A stretch of 64,000 bases of DNA from Arthrobacter_H rhombi (GTDB lineage: Bacteria > Actinomycetota > Actinomycetes > Actinomycetales > Micrococcaceae), in contig NZ_BAAAIV010000019.1 of the NCBI RefSeq assembly GCF_039526245.1, forward strand, positions 1-64,000, read 5' to 3'. The notes beneath the pieces are model-generated. The model was not told the DNA's origin, searched no databases, and was given only the letters and a program-made list of their open reading frames with translations. Below, piece after piece: positions 50,185 to 58,577 of the stretch. The translations under genes and the position numbers were made by a program. Within the stretch, counting starts at the first letter, position 1; each line of letters opens with the position of its first letter.

Positions 50185-51363
50185 ATGGATTTCTCCGAGA
50201 AGCCGGAAGAGGCGCAGTTCCGCGCCGAAGCGCGGTCCTGGCTAGCTGGTGTTCTTCCCACGCTTGACTGGCCCGAGCCGCCAGAGCTCGAGGACAAGCT
50301 GCCGTTTTGGCGCAAGTACCAGACGGAACTTTTCCGCGTCGGCTATGCCGGCCTGACGTGGCCCCGCGAGTACGGCGGTCAAGGCCTGGATGAGCGCATG
50401 GCGTCCATCTTTTCCGAGGAGTCCGCCCATATGGGTGCCCCGGAGCGTCTCAACACCATCGGAGAAGACTTCGCAGGACCAACTATCGCCCACTTCGGCA
50501 CGCCGGAGCAGAAGGAAAAGTACCTGCGCCGGATCCTGACCGGCGAAGACATCTGGTGCCAGCTGTTCTCCGAGCCCGACTCCGGGTCCGATCTGGCCTC
50601 GCTGCGCACCAAGGCCGTCAAAGTCGACGGCGGTTGGAGGATCACCGGCCAGAAGATCTGGACCTCCCGTGCCCAGCTGGCCGCCCACGCCATCCTGCTG
50701 GCCAGGACAGGGGGCGGCGAGCGGCACAAGGGGATCACCTACTTCCTGCTGCCGATGGACGCCGAGGGCGTCACCGTCCGTCCGTTGGAGCACATGTTGG
50801 GCGAGGCCGAGTTCAACGAAGTGTTTCTGGACGACGTCTTCCTGCCGGACTCGGCAGTCGTCGGCGACGTGGACGGGGGATGGAAGGTGACCATGGGCAC
50901 CCTGTCCTTCGAACGCGTGGCCATCGCCACCGGCCGCGTGAACACCGTGAAGGAAATGCGGAACCTCGTGGACGACGTCCGATCCCGCGCGGATGCGGAC
51001 GGCCGTCCCCTGGGCGCCGATCCGCACGTGAGACGCTCCCTCGCCGACCTATGGGGACGGGTTCACCTGCATCAGGCCATCAGCCAACGGGTGATATCCG
51101 GAGCCGCCGGTGGCGAACCCCCGGGGGAAGTCACTTCCATCGGCAAGCTGTACTTCTGCCCTCTGGTGGAGGACCTGGCCGACTTCGGCTTATCGCTTGA
51201 GCCGTTGGACGACCAATTCGGGCTCGAAGACGAGGTGGCCGGAAACGAGCGGCACTGGCTCCGTCTCGCCAACCAGGCCCGGGGCACCGCCATCGCGGGC
51301 GGCTCCACCTATATCCAGCGCAACATCGTGGCCGAACGCATCCTGAAAATGCCGAAGAAATAG
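50185..51363 (+). CDS. Acyl-CoA dehydrogenase, larger subunit of a paired (FadE-like heteromeric) enzyme
   Basis: This 392-residue acyl-CoA dehydrogenase has AGLTWPREYGGQGLDE, CQLFSEPDSGSDLASL (FAD), IWTSRAQLAAHAILLART and a C-terminal GTAIAGGSTYIQRNIVAERILKMP. The IAGG(S/T) end and pairing with a smaller degenerate dehydrogenase gene 15 bp downstream match the alpha2beta2 ACADs of actinobacterial steroid and branched-side-chain degradation (ChsE type). It would dehydrogenate a bulky ring or branched acyl-CoA. GAAGGGACGAGG precedes the ATG. Confidence 0.87.
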   Translation: MDFSEKPEEAQFRAEARSWLAGVLPTLDWPEPPELEDKLPFWRKYQTELFRVGYAGLTWPREYGGQGLDERMASIFSEESAHMGAPERLNTIGEDFAGPTIAHFGTPEQKEKYLRRILTGEDIWCQLFSEPDSGSDLASLRTKAVKVDGGWRITGQKIWTSRAQLAAHAILLARTGGGERHKGITYFLLPMDAEGVTVRPLEHMLGEAEFNEVFLDDVFLPDSAVVGDVDGGWKVTMGTLSFERVAIATGRVNTVKEMRNLVDDVRSRADADGRPLGADPHVRRSLADLWGRVHLHQAISQRVISGAAGGEPPGEVTSIGKLYFCPLVEDLADFGLSLEPLDDQFGLEDEVAGNERHWLRLANQARGTAIAGGSTYIQRNIVAERILKMPKK

Positions 51364-51378
51364 ATCGGGGACAGCACC

Positions 51379-52491
51379 GTGGAATGGAAGTTCTCTGAAG
51401 AACAGGAAGCCTATGCGGAGGCCCTGCAGGACTGGCTGGCAGGCGCGGTGGACTCGGAGCGGCTGAGGGGATGGTTCGAATCCGGTGACGCCTCGGGATT
51501 CACCGTGCCGTTCGTTCGCGACTGGGCCGGTGTCGGGACCCCGGAAGAGGAAGGCGGCCAAGGCGGAGGGCTGGTTGAACTGGCCCTCACCGCCGAGAAT
51601 CTCGCTCGCGTCGACGCCCCCTCCGGGGACTGGCTGGCGACAGTCCTGGCCCTGCCGGCGCTCGCCGGTCAGCCGGAAATCGTGGAGGAATCGCTCGGGG
51701 GCCGCCCCACCGTTCTCCTGGTCCCCGCAAACCGGATTCCCGATGGCGACACCACGGTGGCGGCTGGCCCCGGAGGGCTCCAGGGGGCTGTTCCCATGGT
51801 CCTGGCGGGCGACACTGCCACCCGTTTCGTGGTGCCCGTGAACGGAGAGTTCGGTATCGAACTACACCTCGTGGAAGCGGACCAGCCTGGGGTCACCAGG
51901 GCGACGCGTTCCCTGCTGGACCGCTCCCGTTCCCTGGCCGACGTCACCCTGGCGGGCGCGGCCTCGGAGCGTCTGAACGTTGACGTAGTCACCGTGCTGG
52001 ATGCCATTTCCCGTCGCGCGGCCGTTCTGGTTGCCGCGGATACCGTCGGTGCCACCCAGACCATGCTGGACCTGTCCGTGGGGTACTCCAAGCAACGTCA
52101 ACAGTTTGGAGTACCCATCGGCTCGTTCCAAGCGGTCAAACACGCCGCAGCAACGATGATGGTTGGCGTGGAGGCGGGCCGCTCAGCCGTGTACTACACG
52201 GCTGCCTCTGTGGACTCTGATCAACCGGACGCGGCCCTGCACGCCGCAGCCACCAAGGCGCAGGTGACCCAGGAAGGGCCGCGTGCCGCGGACTCCGCGC
52301 TCACCATGCACGGGGCGATCGGATACACGTGGGAACACGATCTGCACCTGTACTACAAGCGGGCCAAGCTGAACTCCGGACTGTTCGGTTCCCCCGGTGC
52401 CTGGAATGAGCGATTGGCCGATGCGCTGGACCTGGTTGCGAGCACCGACATCGTAAACTCGACGCCACTTGCCACGGTCGGCGGAGAGTAA
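51379..52491 (+). CDS. Acyl-CoA dehydrogenase-like partner subunit
   Basis: This 370-residue protein aligns with the acyl-CoA dehydrogenase fold (EWKFSEEQEAYAEALQDWL, YSKQRQQFGVPIGSFQAVKH, TMHGAIGYTWEHDLHLYYKR). It lacks the TEPxxGSD FAD loop and any EGT-type glutamate, as expected for the non-catalytic or half-site subunit of a heteromeric ACAD. It starts with GTG. The 15 bp spacing from the preceding ACAD strongly suggests an obligate complex. The FAD in such complexes sits at the interface of the two unlike subunits. Confidence 0.84.
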   Translation: MEWKFSEEQEAYAEALQDWLAGAVDSERLRGWFESGDASGFTVPFVRDWAGVGTPEEEGGQGGGLVELALTAENLARVDAPSGDWLATVLALPALAGQPEIVEESLGGRPTVLLVPANRIPDGDTTVAAGPGGLQGAVPMVLAGDTATRFVVPVNGEFGIELHLVEADQPGVTRATRSLLDRSRSLADVTLAGAASERLNVDVVTVLDAISRRAAVLVAADTVGATQTMLDLSVGYSKQRQQFGVPIGSFQAVKHAAATMMVGVEAGRSAVYYTAASVDSDQPDAALHAAATKAQVTQEGPRAADSALTMHGAIGYTWEHDLHLYYKRAKLNSGLFGSPGAWNERLADALDLVASTDIVNSTPLATVGGE

Positions 52492-52542
52492 GCCCGGCAT
52501 GCTGGTTTCGGGATGGCACGCCATGGTCGGGAAGGTCGAAGG

Positions 52543-53349
52543 ATGAGCGAAGGAGTGGAGTCCACGATCGAGCTCAAGGTTGCGATACCACACGGGCCGC
52601 CCGAGGAGCTTTTTGGCTTGTCATCGTCGGGAATTTCACCAGAAGGTGCTTTCGGATCCATGGCCTTGGGGCCATGGGCGCGGGAAGCGGACGGTCGCTT
52701 CGCGATGGGGGCCATGGGGGTGTTGGTCGACAACGTCCTCGCCTTGGCGGTCCTTGCGCATCGGCCGAAGGACATGTGGGCCGTGACAACGGAGCTGGCA
52801 TTCGATTTCTTTGCCACACCGGCTCCGGAAGGTCGATTGACCGCCAGTGGCCGGGCGCTGACAAGTGACGCCGGGGGCGGCGGCTCAACCGGCCATGTGG
52901 TCGATGACGATGGAACGGTGGTCGCTACGGCGACCTTCTGGGGACGCTACATAGAGGGAGTGCCGCAAGCCATCATCGACCAACGCCGAGCGCCGTCCCT
53001 GGACTCCCGGGCCGGGTCCATAGGCGAGTTGCTGGGACTGTCCGGGGACAGGGATCGGCGGGTGCTTCCCGAGAGGGTCGACACCGTGAACCCTCTCGGT
53101 GTCATCCACGGTGGAGTACTCGTGCCGGCTTTTGAGCGGGCAGCTGTGGATGGGGGCGCGCGTCCTGATGGGATGTCGACGGCGTCAATTCGGGTGAGTT
53201 ACCTGCGCCCAGCATCTGGCGACATTCATTTTAGCGTCAAGCAGCTCCACCGGGGACGGACTTTCGCCAGCGCGGAGGTCACGGCATCGCGCTGCGACGG
53301 CAAGGCGTCGGCTTGGGCGTTGCTGACGTTTCGTTCTCCGGAGCGCTGA
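52543..53349 (+). CDS. Double-hotdog acyl-CoA thioesterase
   Basis: This 268-residue protein has two hotdog repeats, the second with VNPLGVIHGGVLVPAFERAA (about residues 184-203) and VSYLRPASGDIHFSVKQLHRGRTFASAEVT. It has the same organisation as the thioesterase at 30231. GAAGG stands 7 bp before the ATG at 52543. It follows the paired acyl-CoA dehydrogenases by about 50 bp in the same direction, so it is probably co-transcribed and hydrolyses accumulating CoA esters. A decayed copy follows at 53600. Confidence 0.82.
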   Translation: MSEGVESTIELKVAIPHGPPEELFGLSSSGISPEGAFGSMALGPWAREADGRFAMGAMGVLVDNVLALAVLAHRPKDMWAVTTELAFDFFATPAPEGRLTASGRALTSDAGGGGSTGHVVDDDGTVVATATFWGRYIEGVPQAIIDQRRAPSLDSRAGSIGELLGLSGDRDRRVLPERVDTVNPLGVIHGGVLVPAFERAAVDGGARPDGMSTASIRVSYLRPASGDIHFSVKQLHRGRTFASAEVTASRCDGKASAWALLTFRSPER

Positions 53350-53599
53350 AACAAGTCCCAACACATCAAGGTCTGGCGGTATCGCCGTGGCGCGGACCGG
53401 CGGGACGGCACCGGCCGCCGACAGGATTGACCAGATACGGAAGCAGCGCTGTCTCCGGCTGAGAGGGATGGGCCAGCCCAGCAGTGGAAATTGCATATGT
53501 CGTGAACTTCCCACTCATCAGATCGACTCCGGAGGCGCTCCAGTGACGGGCAACCCGATCCGCCGATGACCAGGAAGTCGCGGCCGGGACACTCCGATG

Positions 53600-53941
53600 A
53601 GCCGCGGATTTGAGTGCCTTCGGGGACTCGCTCGACTGCCGGGACGAGGAGACCACCTTGTTCGAGGTCGAGGCAACCCCCACCCGGGACATTCCACTGG
53701 GGAACGTGCATGGTGGTACCGCGCTCCGCCGTTGGACCCTCGCCGGGCGGCCGAAGCCATGGGGACTGCCGGATTGTCGTTGGCCGCCAGGGCCATCCAC
53801 GTGGACAAGGTGCTTGGCGCCAGTGGCCGCCGACCCAACGATCGAGGTGGCGGCCACGTCTCTGCATCGTGGGCGGACTTCGGCCCCAGCCAAGTGGCGA
53901 CGCCACTTCCCGCGAAGGGCACAGGCGGAGCAGGGGGCTAA
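53600..53941 (+). pseudogene. Frameshifted remnant of a hotdog thioesterase
   Basis: No single frame is intact, but pieces in two frames read like one thioesterase in order: PLGNVHGGTALR (frame of 53610), then RRAAEAMGTAGLSLAARAIHVD (frame of 53597), then DPTIEVAATSLHRGRTSAPA (back to the first frame) and VATPLPAKG before a TAA at 53939-53941. The HGG box and LHRGRTxA strand match the intact gene at 52543. At least two or three frameshifts are needed, so it is not functional. The preceding 250 bp (53350-53600) show no recognisable gene and may be its decayed N-terminal half. Confidence 0.55.
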
Positions 53942-54450
53942 CGACGCCGTATGCCCAGGATTCCGCAGGTCGGAGCGGGCCAGTCGAGTGTCGCTTCCCT
54001 GGCGATGAATCTGTCGAACCCGTCGGCGATGTCCTTAGGGAAATCGATGGGACGACGGCTGTCCATCCCCACGTGAATGAGCACGGTCTCGTAAATGCAT
54101 GCCAGCCTTTCCTTGTCGCGGTCCATGATGAGCGACATCATGTGTCCGACCTTGCCGCTTCGTTCCAGAACGCGGACGTGCGCGGTGATGGGGGTGCCCA
54201 GTTGCATCTCGTGTAGATAGGTCAGGTGCTGCTCGGCGGTGAAGACGCCCATTCGCCGCTTGGTGCGGTAGGTGTCATCGATCCCGATGGACTGGCACAC
54301 CTCATCCGTGGAAAACCCACCCATGTCCACGTAGTGGCGGATATTCATGTGTCCGTTCATGTCGATCCAGTCCGGTCGGACTTCATCGGTCCAATGCGCT
54401 GGGATCTGCAGAACTTGTTCCGTGGTGGGGGAGATGCGGACGTCGACCAT
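53938..54450 (-). CDS. Acyl-CoA thioesterase (4HBT/YbgC-like hotdog)
   Basis: This 170-residue single-hotdog protein has VRPDWIDMNGHMNIRHYVDMGG near the N-terminus. That is the DxNGHxNxxxY signature of 4-hydroxybenzoyl-CoA thioesterase-like and betaine/carnitine-CoA thioesterase-like enzymes, with the active-site Asp on that loop. The ATG at 54450 is chosen because GGAGG precedes it by 5 bp. It diverges from etfB and ends at the stop of the thioesterase relic. It would hydrolyse a short or aromatic acyl-CoA. The gap to etfB holds a GntR-type operator. Confidence 0.82.
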   Translation of the reverse strand: MVDVRISPTTEQVLQIPAHWTDEVRPDWIDMNGHMNIRHYVDMGGFSTDEVCQSIGIDDTYRTKRRMGVFTAEQHLTYLHEMQLGTPITAHVRVLERSGKVGHMMSLIMDRDKERLACIYETVLIHVGMDSRRPIDFPKDIADGFDRFIAREATLDWPAPTCGILGIRRR

Positions 54451-54528
54451 GGTGGCCTCCTGTAATGGGCTCATCGCGAACTTCGGCTTCCGGTCATACG
54501 GTATCCGTGGTTAGCGCTGAATAAGTTA

Positions 54529-54539
54529 TGGTCTTACCA
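54529..54539. promoter_or_regulatory. GntR/FadR-type operator (TGGTCTTACCA)
   Basis: A perfect TGGT-N3-ACCA in the 196 bp AT-rich divergent region between the thioesterase (79 bp) and etfB (108 bp). It links the electron-transfer genes to the same presumed regulon. Confidence 0.68.
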
Positions 54540-54646
54540 ATATAACAAAATACGCCGAAATGATCGTAAGATCTAGTATTTGGTAGGGCGTCCTAGTATC
54601 TTGGTTTGTAGATTACTTATCGACCCATTGACGAGGAGAAGGCTCC

Positions 54647-55426
54647 ATGAAGATTGTCGTGTTGGCGAAGCAGGTACCTGATACCTGGTCGGATCGGAAG
54701 ATCGATCTGGAGTCCGGAATTTTGGACCGGGCCGCGTCGGAGCCGGTGCCGGACGAGATCAACGAACGTGCCCTGGAAAATGCCCTGCAGGTCAAGGACG
54801 CGGATAAGGACACCGAGATCGTGGTGGTCGCCATGGGCCCGGAGGGTGCGAGCAAGTCGCTGCGCAAGCTGTTGTCCATGGGCGCGGATTCGGCCGTCCT
54901 GGTCTCCGATGACGGCCTGGCCGGTTCGGACATGGTGCAGACCGCCCGCGTGTTGGCTGCGGCGGTGGGCAGGACCGGGTGCGACCTGGTGTTGGCGGGC
55001 AACGAGGCCACCGATGGCCGGGGCGGAATGGTCCCGGCGATGGTCGCGGAGATCCTGGGCTGGCCGGTGTTGCCGGGACTGGACTCGATCCGGATCGACG
55101 CGGATGCCGTCTCGGGCTCGGCGCCCGTTGATGGCGGCAACTTGGAGGTTTCCTCCGCCTTCCCGGCCGTGGTCTCCGTGACGGAGAAGACGGCCGAGCC
55201 CAGGTTCCCGAACTTCAAGGGGATCATGGCCGCGAAGAAGAAGCCGTTGGAGTCCTGGTCGTTGGCCGACCTGGGCATCCAGGCCGGCCCGGATGCGGCC
55301 CCGGTCCGTTCGGTGATGGTCTCGGCTGCGGCACGCCCGCCGAAGCAGGCCGGGCCGAAGATCGCCGACGACGGAACGGCCGCGGCGCAGCTGGCCGAGT
55401 TCCTGGTATCCAACCGGCTGGTCTGA
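54647..55426 (+). CDS. etfB: Electron transfer flavoprotein subunit beta
   Basis: This 259-residue ETF beta subunit has the N-terminal VVLAKQVPDTWSDRKI, INERALENALQVKD, the AMP-binding loop region LVLAGNEATDGRGGMVPAMVAEILG and the recognition-loop region EPRFPNFKGIMAAKKKP, which docks acyl-CoA dehydrogenases. It forms a heterodimer with EtfA and takes electrons from the many dehydrogenases in this locus. GAGGAGAAGG precedes the ATG. etfA follows 83 bp downstream. Confidence 0.95.
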   Translation: MKIVVLAKQVPDTWSDRKIDLESGILDRAASEPVPDEINERALENALQVKDADKDTEIVVVAMGPEGASKSLRKLLSMGADSAVLVSDDGLAGSDMVQTARVLAAAVGRTGCDLVLAGNEATDGRGGMVPAMVAEILGWPVLPGLDSIRIDADAVSGSAPVDGGNLEVSSAFPAVVSVTEKTAEPRFPNFKGIMAAKKKPLESWSLADLGIQAGPDAAPVRSVMVSAAARPPKQAGPKIADDGTAAAQLAEFLVSNRLV

Positions 55427-55509
55427 ACCGGCCCTCCCGCAGGACCCCCACGGTCCCGCACCCCCCGAACGACGTCACCCGACCTGTAGACCTGAAGGAA
55501 TCATCCACC

Positions 55510-56508
55510 ATGTCGAACACAGCAAATGCCGGAAACATTCTGGTCCTGATCGAAACCACCGCTGCCGGTGCGCCGAAGTCCACGGCTGCCGGCCTGCTGG
55601 GCGCGGCAGCCGGAATCGGCACCCCCGTGGCCGTGGCAGTTACCACCCCCGGCCAGGGCGAAAACCTCTCCGCCGAACTCGGTGCCCTGGGCGCGGCCCA
55701 GGTGTACCTGGCCGAGGCCGGGAACGTCGCCACCGAGTTGGGCTCCGCCCAGGTCGGTGCGTTGGCCGATGCCGTCCAGGTGTATTCGGCGCCCGTGGTG
55801 CTGGTCTCGGCCACGAACGACTCGAAGGCCGTGGCCGGCCGGCTGGCGATCGTGGCCGGAGGTTCGGTGGCCGCCGATGTAGTGGGCATCGAATACGACG
55901 CGGAGGGCCAGGAGGTCATCGCCTCCCATGCCGTCTTCGGTGGGGACTTCACCACCGAATCCACCGTCGAGGGCGGCTTGATGATCGCCACCGTGCGCCC
56001 CGGCTCGATCGAGGCCCGCGCCGAGGCCGTGGCCTCCCCGGAGGCGACCACCGCCGCCGTGGCGACGAAGACCGCCAAGGGGGCGGTCATCACCGGGGCC
56101 AGCGAGGCCCCTGCCGCCACCGATCGTCCGGCCCTGCGCGGGGCGAAAACCGTGGTCTCCGGAGGCCGCGGTGTTGGGTCGAAGGAGGCCTTCTCCGTGG
56201 TCAATGACCTTGCAGACGTTCTCGGTGCCGCGGTAGGTGCCTCGCGCGCAGCCGTGGATGCCGGCTATGTGCCGCAGTCCTACCAAGTCGGCCAGACCGG
56301 TGTGACGGTAACCCCGCAGCTGTACGTGGCATTGGGGATCTCCGGGGCCATCCAGCACCGTGCCGGGATGCAGACCTCCAAGACGATCGTGGCGATCAAC
56401 AAGGACGAGGACGCCCCCATCTTCGAGGTCGCGGACTTCGGCGTGGTCGGTGACGTGTTCACCGTGGTCCCGCAGCTCATCGAGGAAATCAACAACCGCC
56501 GTAACTGA
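55510..56508 (+). CDS. etfA: Electron transfer flavoprotein subunit alpha
   Basis: This 332-residue ETF alpha subunit has the C-terminal FAD domain with GGRGVGSKEAF, ASRAAVDAGYVPQSYQVGQTG, ALGISGAIQHRAGM and TIVAINKDEDAPIFEVADFGVVGD. FAD bound here relays electrons from acyl-CoA dehydrogenases to a membrane quinone reductase. GAAGGAATCATCCACC precedes the ATG. The next gene encodes a cytochrome b-like membrane protein rather than the usual ETF:quinone oxidoreductase, which is not present in this window. Confidence 0.95.
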   Translation: MSNTANAGNILVLIETTAAGAPKSTAAGLLGAAAGIGTPVAVAVTTPGQGENLSAELGALGAAQVYLAEAGNVATELGSAQVGALADAVQVYSAPVVLVSATNDSKAVAGRLAIVAGGSVAADVVGIEYDAEGQEVIASHAVFGGDFTTESTVEGGLMIATVRPGSIEARAEAVASPEATTAAVATKTAKGAVITGASEAPAATDRPALRGAKTVVSGGRGVGSKEAFSVVNDLADVLGAAVGASRAAVDAGYVPQSYQVGQTGVTVTPQLYVALGISGAIQHRAGMQTSKTIVAINKDEDAPIFEVADFGVVGDVFTVVPQLIEEINNRRN

Positions 56509-56561
56509 GCCCTGCCGGCCGCTCCCATCCCGACGACAAGACCGAAGGACCGACACCCACC

Positions 56562-58526
56562 ATGACCAGCGAACTGGATCCGGACCGCACCCCGGCTCGA
56601 CGCCGCATGGCCGGCTACACGCCGCTGGCCACCGGCCACCCAGTGGGAGAACCGCCAGCCGAAAGCGCTTCCCCCCAAGCCGAAGCCTCCCTGCCTGACG
56701 CCGCAGCAGCCGGCCCCGCCGCGACCGGGCCCGGGCAGCCCCAGCCCCCGGCAGCGGATACAACGTCCGCTGTACCCTCGGACCCGCAGAGCCACAACCC
56801 GCCCGCGAGCCACGGCGTGTCCCCGGCATCGGCTGCCCCAGAAGATGGACCGGTCCCGGGGCCGGGCGCCGTGCCCCAGGTCCCGCCGTCTTCTGCCGCT
56901 CCGGCGCGTAAGCGCCGAATGGCCGGAGCCCCGGCAGCACTGCCGGCAACCGGAGGAGCCAGCACTCAGGACAAGGGCCAGGATTCCACCGCCAACACGC
57001 CGCCAGCCGGCCGGATTGAGGCGGCCACTGGTTCCGATGCGACCGCCCGACCGGGAACCGACACCGGCGCGGCAACCACCGACGCGGCAACCGCGGGCGC
57101 GCCGACGAAGCGGCGCATGGGCGGTGCCCCCACCTCGGCGGCCACACCCCAGAAAGCAGCGTCCACGGCACCGGTCTCCACGCCGGAGAACCAGATACCA
57201 GAAGCGGCGGTACCCGAGAACCAACCCCCAGCGGCGCCCAAGCGGCGCATGGGCACTGGCTCTGCCACCCAGCGGATCGCTCCGGTATCGACGACCGGCG
57301 TCGAAGAAGCCCCGGCCCCAAACCAGGAAACTGCGTCGCACACGCCGGAAGCGGCCACAACGGCTGGTCCCAGGAAGCGCATGGGTGGTGCCCCGACGAC
57401 CGGAACACCCACCACTGACGCCGGCGGGAACGCGCCCACCCCACCAGCTTCCGAGACCAGCGTTCCGGCGGCAGCAGAGCCGGCTGAAGCCTTGACGTCA
57501 CCGGCCGGCGCGCAGCATTCCGCACCGACCACGCGACCGGCAGCACAGTCCGCGCCGGCGGCCGCCGGACCGCAGGCAGCCGCAAAGAACTCGAAGTCCT
57601 CGACGGGCGCGACATCGCGGGAACGTCCCGCATGGGTCAAACCCGCGGCGATCATCGGCGGGCTCGTCATCGTCGCACTCCTGGTCGTGCTGGGGGCCCG
57701 CGGGCTCCGGACCCTGGAGGGCGTCCAGCAGTTCATCGCCACCTACGATGGGCACGCCTCGCAACCGGACACCACGCCGGTGGGCATGCCGTGGTGGATG
57801 GGATGGCAGCACTTCCTGAACATGTTCTTCATCGTGCTGATCATCCGCACCGGCCTCCAGGTGCGCACCGAGCGCAAGCCCCCGGGCTACTGGACGGCGA
57901 AGAAGGGCTCGTTCTTCTCCCCGAAGTCCAATACCCCGAAGAAGGTCTCGCTGACCCAGTGGCTCCACCAGTCCCTGGACGTGCTCTGGGTAGCCAACGG
58001 CATCATCTTCATCGTCTTGCTGTTCGCCACCGGCCACTGGCTGCGGATCGTGCCCACCAGTTGGGACATCTTCCCGAACATGGTCTCCGGGGCCATCCAG
58101 TACGCCTCGCTGGACTGGCCGACCGAGCACGGTTGGGTGCATTACAACGCCCTGCAGGTGATGTCCTACTTCCTGACCGTGTTCATCGCTGCCCCGCTGG
58201 CGATCCTCTCCGGGATCCGGTTCTCCACCTGGTGGCCAGCGAACGCCGCGCGGCTGAACAAGATCTACCCGGTCGAGTGGGCCCGGGCCGTGCACTTTCC
58301 GGTGATGCTCTACTTCGTCGCGTTCACGATCGTGCACGTGTTCCTGGTGTTCTTCACCGGCGCCCTGCGGAACCTGAACCACATGTTCACCTCGAGGGAC
58401 GCCGCGGACTGGTGGGGCCTGGTCATCTTCCTGGTCTCCCTGGTCGTCATCGCCGCTGCCTGGTTCCTGTCCAAACCCCTGTTCACCACCCCCATCGCGG
58501 GACGTATGGGCAAGGTCTCCAAATAA
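56562..58526 (+). CDS. Cytochrome b-like membrane protein with a long disordered N-terminal arm carrying repeated RRM(G/A)GAP motifs
   Basis: This 654-residue protein has residues 1 to about 355 low in complexity (Pro, Ala, Thr, Gly). Embedded are five basic motifs with methionine at positions 16, 120, 186, 230 and 274 (RRRMAGY, RKRRMAGAP, KRRMGGAP, KRRMGTG, RKRMGGAP). A helix at about 362-383 starts a di-haem cytochrome b-type domain with histidines in GWQHFLNMFF, QWLHQSLDVLW, FATGHWLR and AVHFPVMLYFVAFTIVHVFLVFF, similar to bacterial b-type cytochromes of thiosulfate reductase or hydrogenase. It directly follows etfBA, so passing ETF electrons to quinone is the natural hypothesis. The motif repeats may tether a soluble partner. 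Confidence 0.8.
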   Translation: MTSELDPDRTPARRRMAGYTPLATGHPVGEPPAESASPQAEASLPDAAAAGPAATGPGQPQPPAADTTSAVPSDPQSHNPPASHGVSPASAAPEDGPVPGPGAVPQVPPSSAAPARKRRMAGAPAALPATGGASTQDKGQDSTANTPPAGRIEAATGSDATARPGTDTGAATTDAATAGAPTKRRMGGAPTSAATPQKAASTAPVSTPENQIPEAAVPENQPPAAPKRRMGTGSATQRIAPVSTTGVEEAPAPNQETASHTPEAATTAGPRKRMGGAPTTGTPTTDAGGNAPTPPASETSVPAAAEPAEALTSPAGAQHSAPTTRPAAQSAPAAAGPQAAAKNSKSSTGATSRERPAWVKPAAIIGGLVIVALLVVLGARGLRTLEGVQQFIATYDGHASQPDTTPVGMPWWMGWQHFLNMFFIVLIIRTGLQVRTERKPPGYWTAKKGSFFSPKSNTPKKVSLTQWLHQSLDVLWVANGIIFIVLLFATGHWLRIVPTSWDIFPNMVSGAIQYASLDWPTEHGWVHYNALQVMSYFLTVFIAAPLAILSGIRFSTWWPANAARLNKIYPVEWARAVHFPVMLYFVAFTIVHVFLVFFTGALRNLNHMFTSRDAADWWGLVIFLVSLVVIAAAWFLSKPLFTTPIAGRMGKVSK

Positions 58527-58577
58527 CTCCGGCCGACGCGCCAACATTCCGGTAGGCCCGGAGGAAGGACTGCATTC

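Noticed and set aside
56600..57400. Direct-repeat array or CRISPR-like structure
   Set aside because: The repeats are short coding motifs (RRM(G/A)GAP) with irregular spacing inside one open frame; there are no repeat-spacer units or cas genes.
55501..57633. 710-codon minus-strand frame opposite etfA and the cytochrome b arm
   Set aside because: Low-complexity Arg/Pro/Gly composition with no motif; it is antisense to clear ETF and membrane-protein genes.
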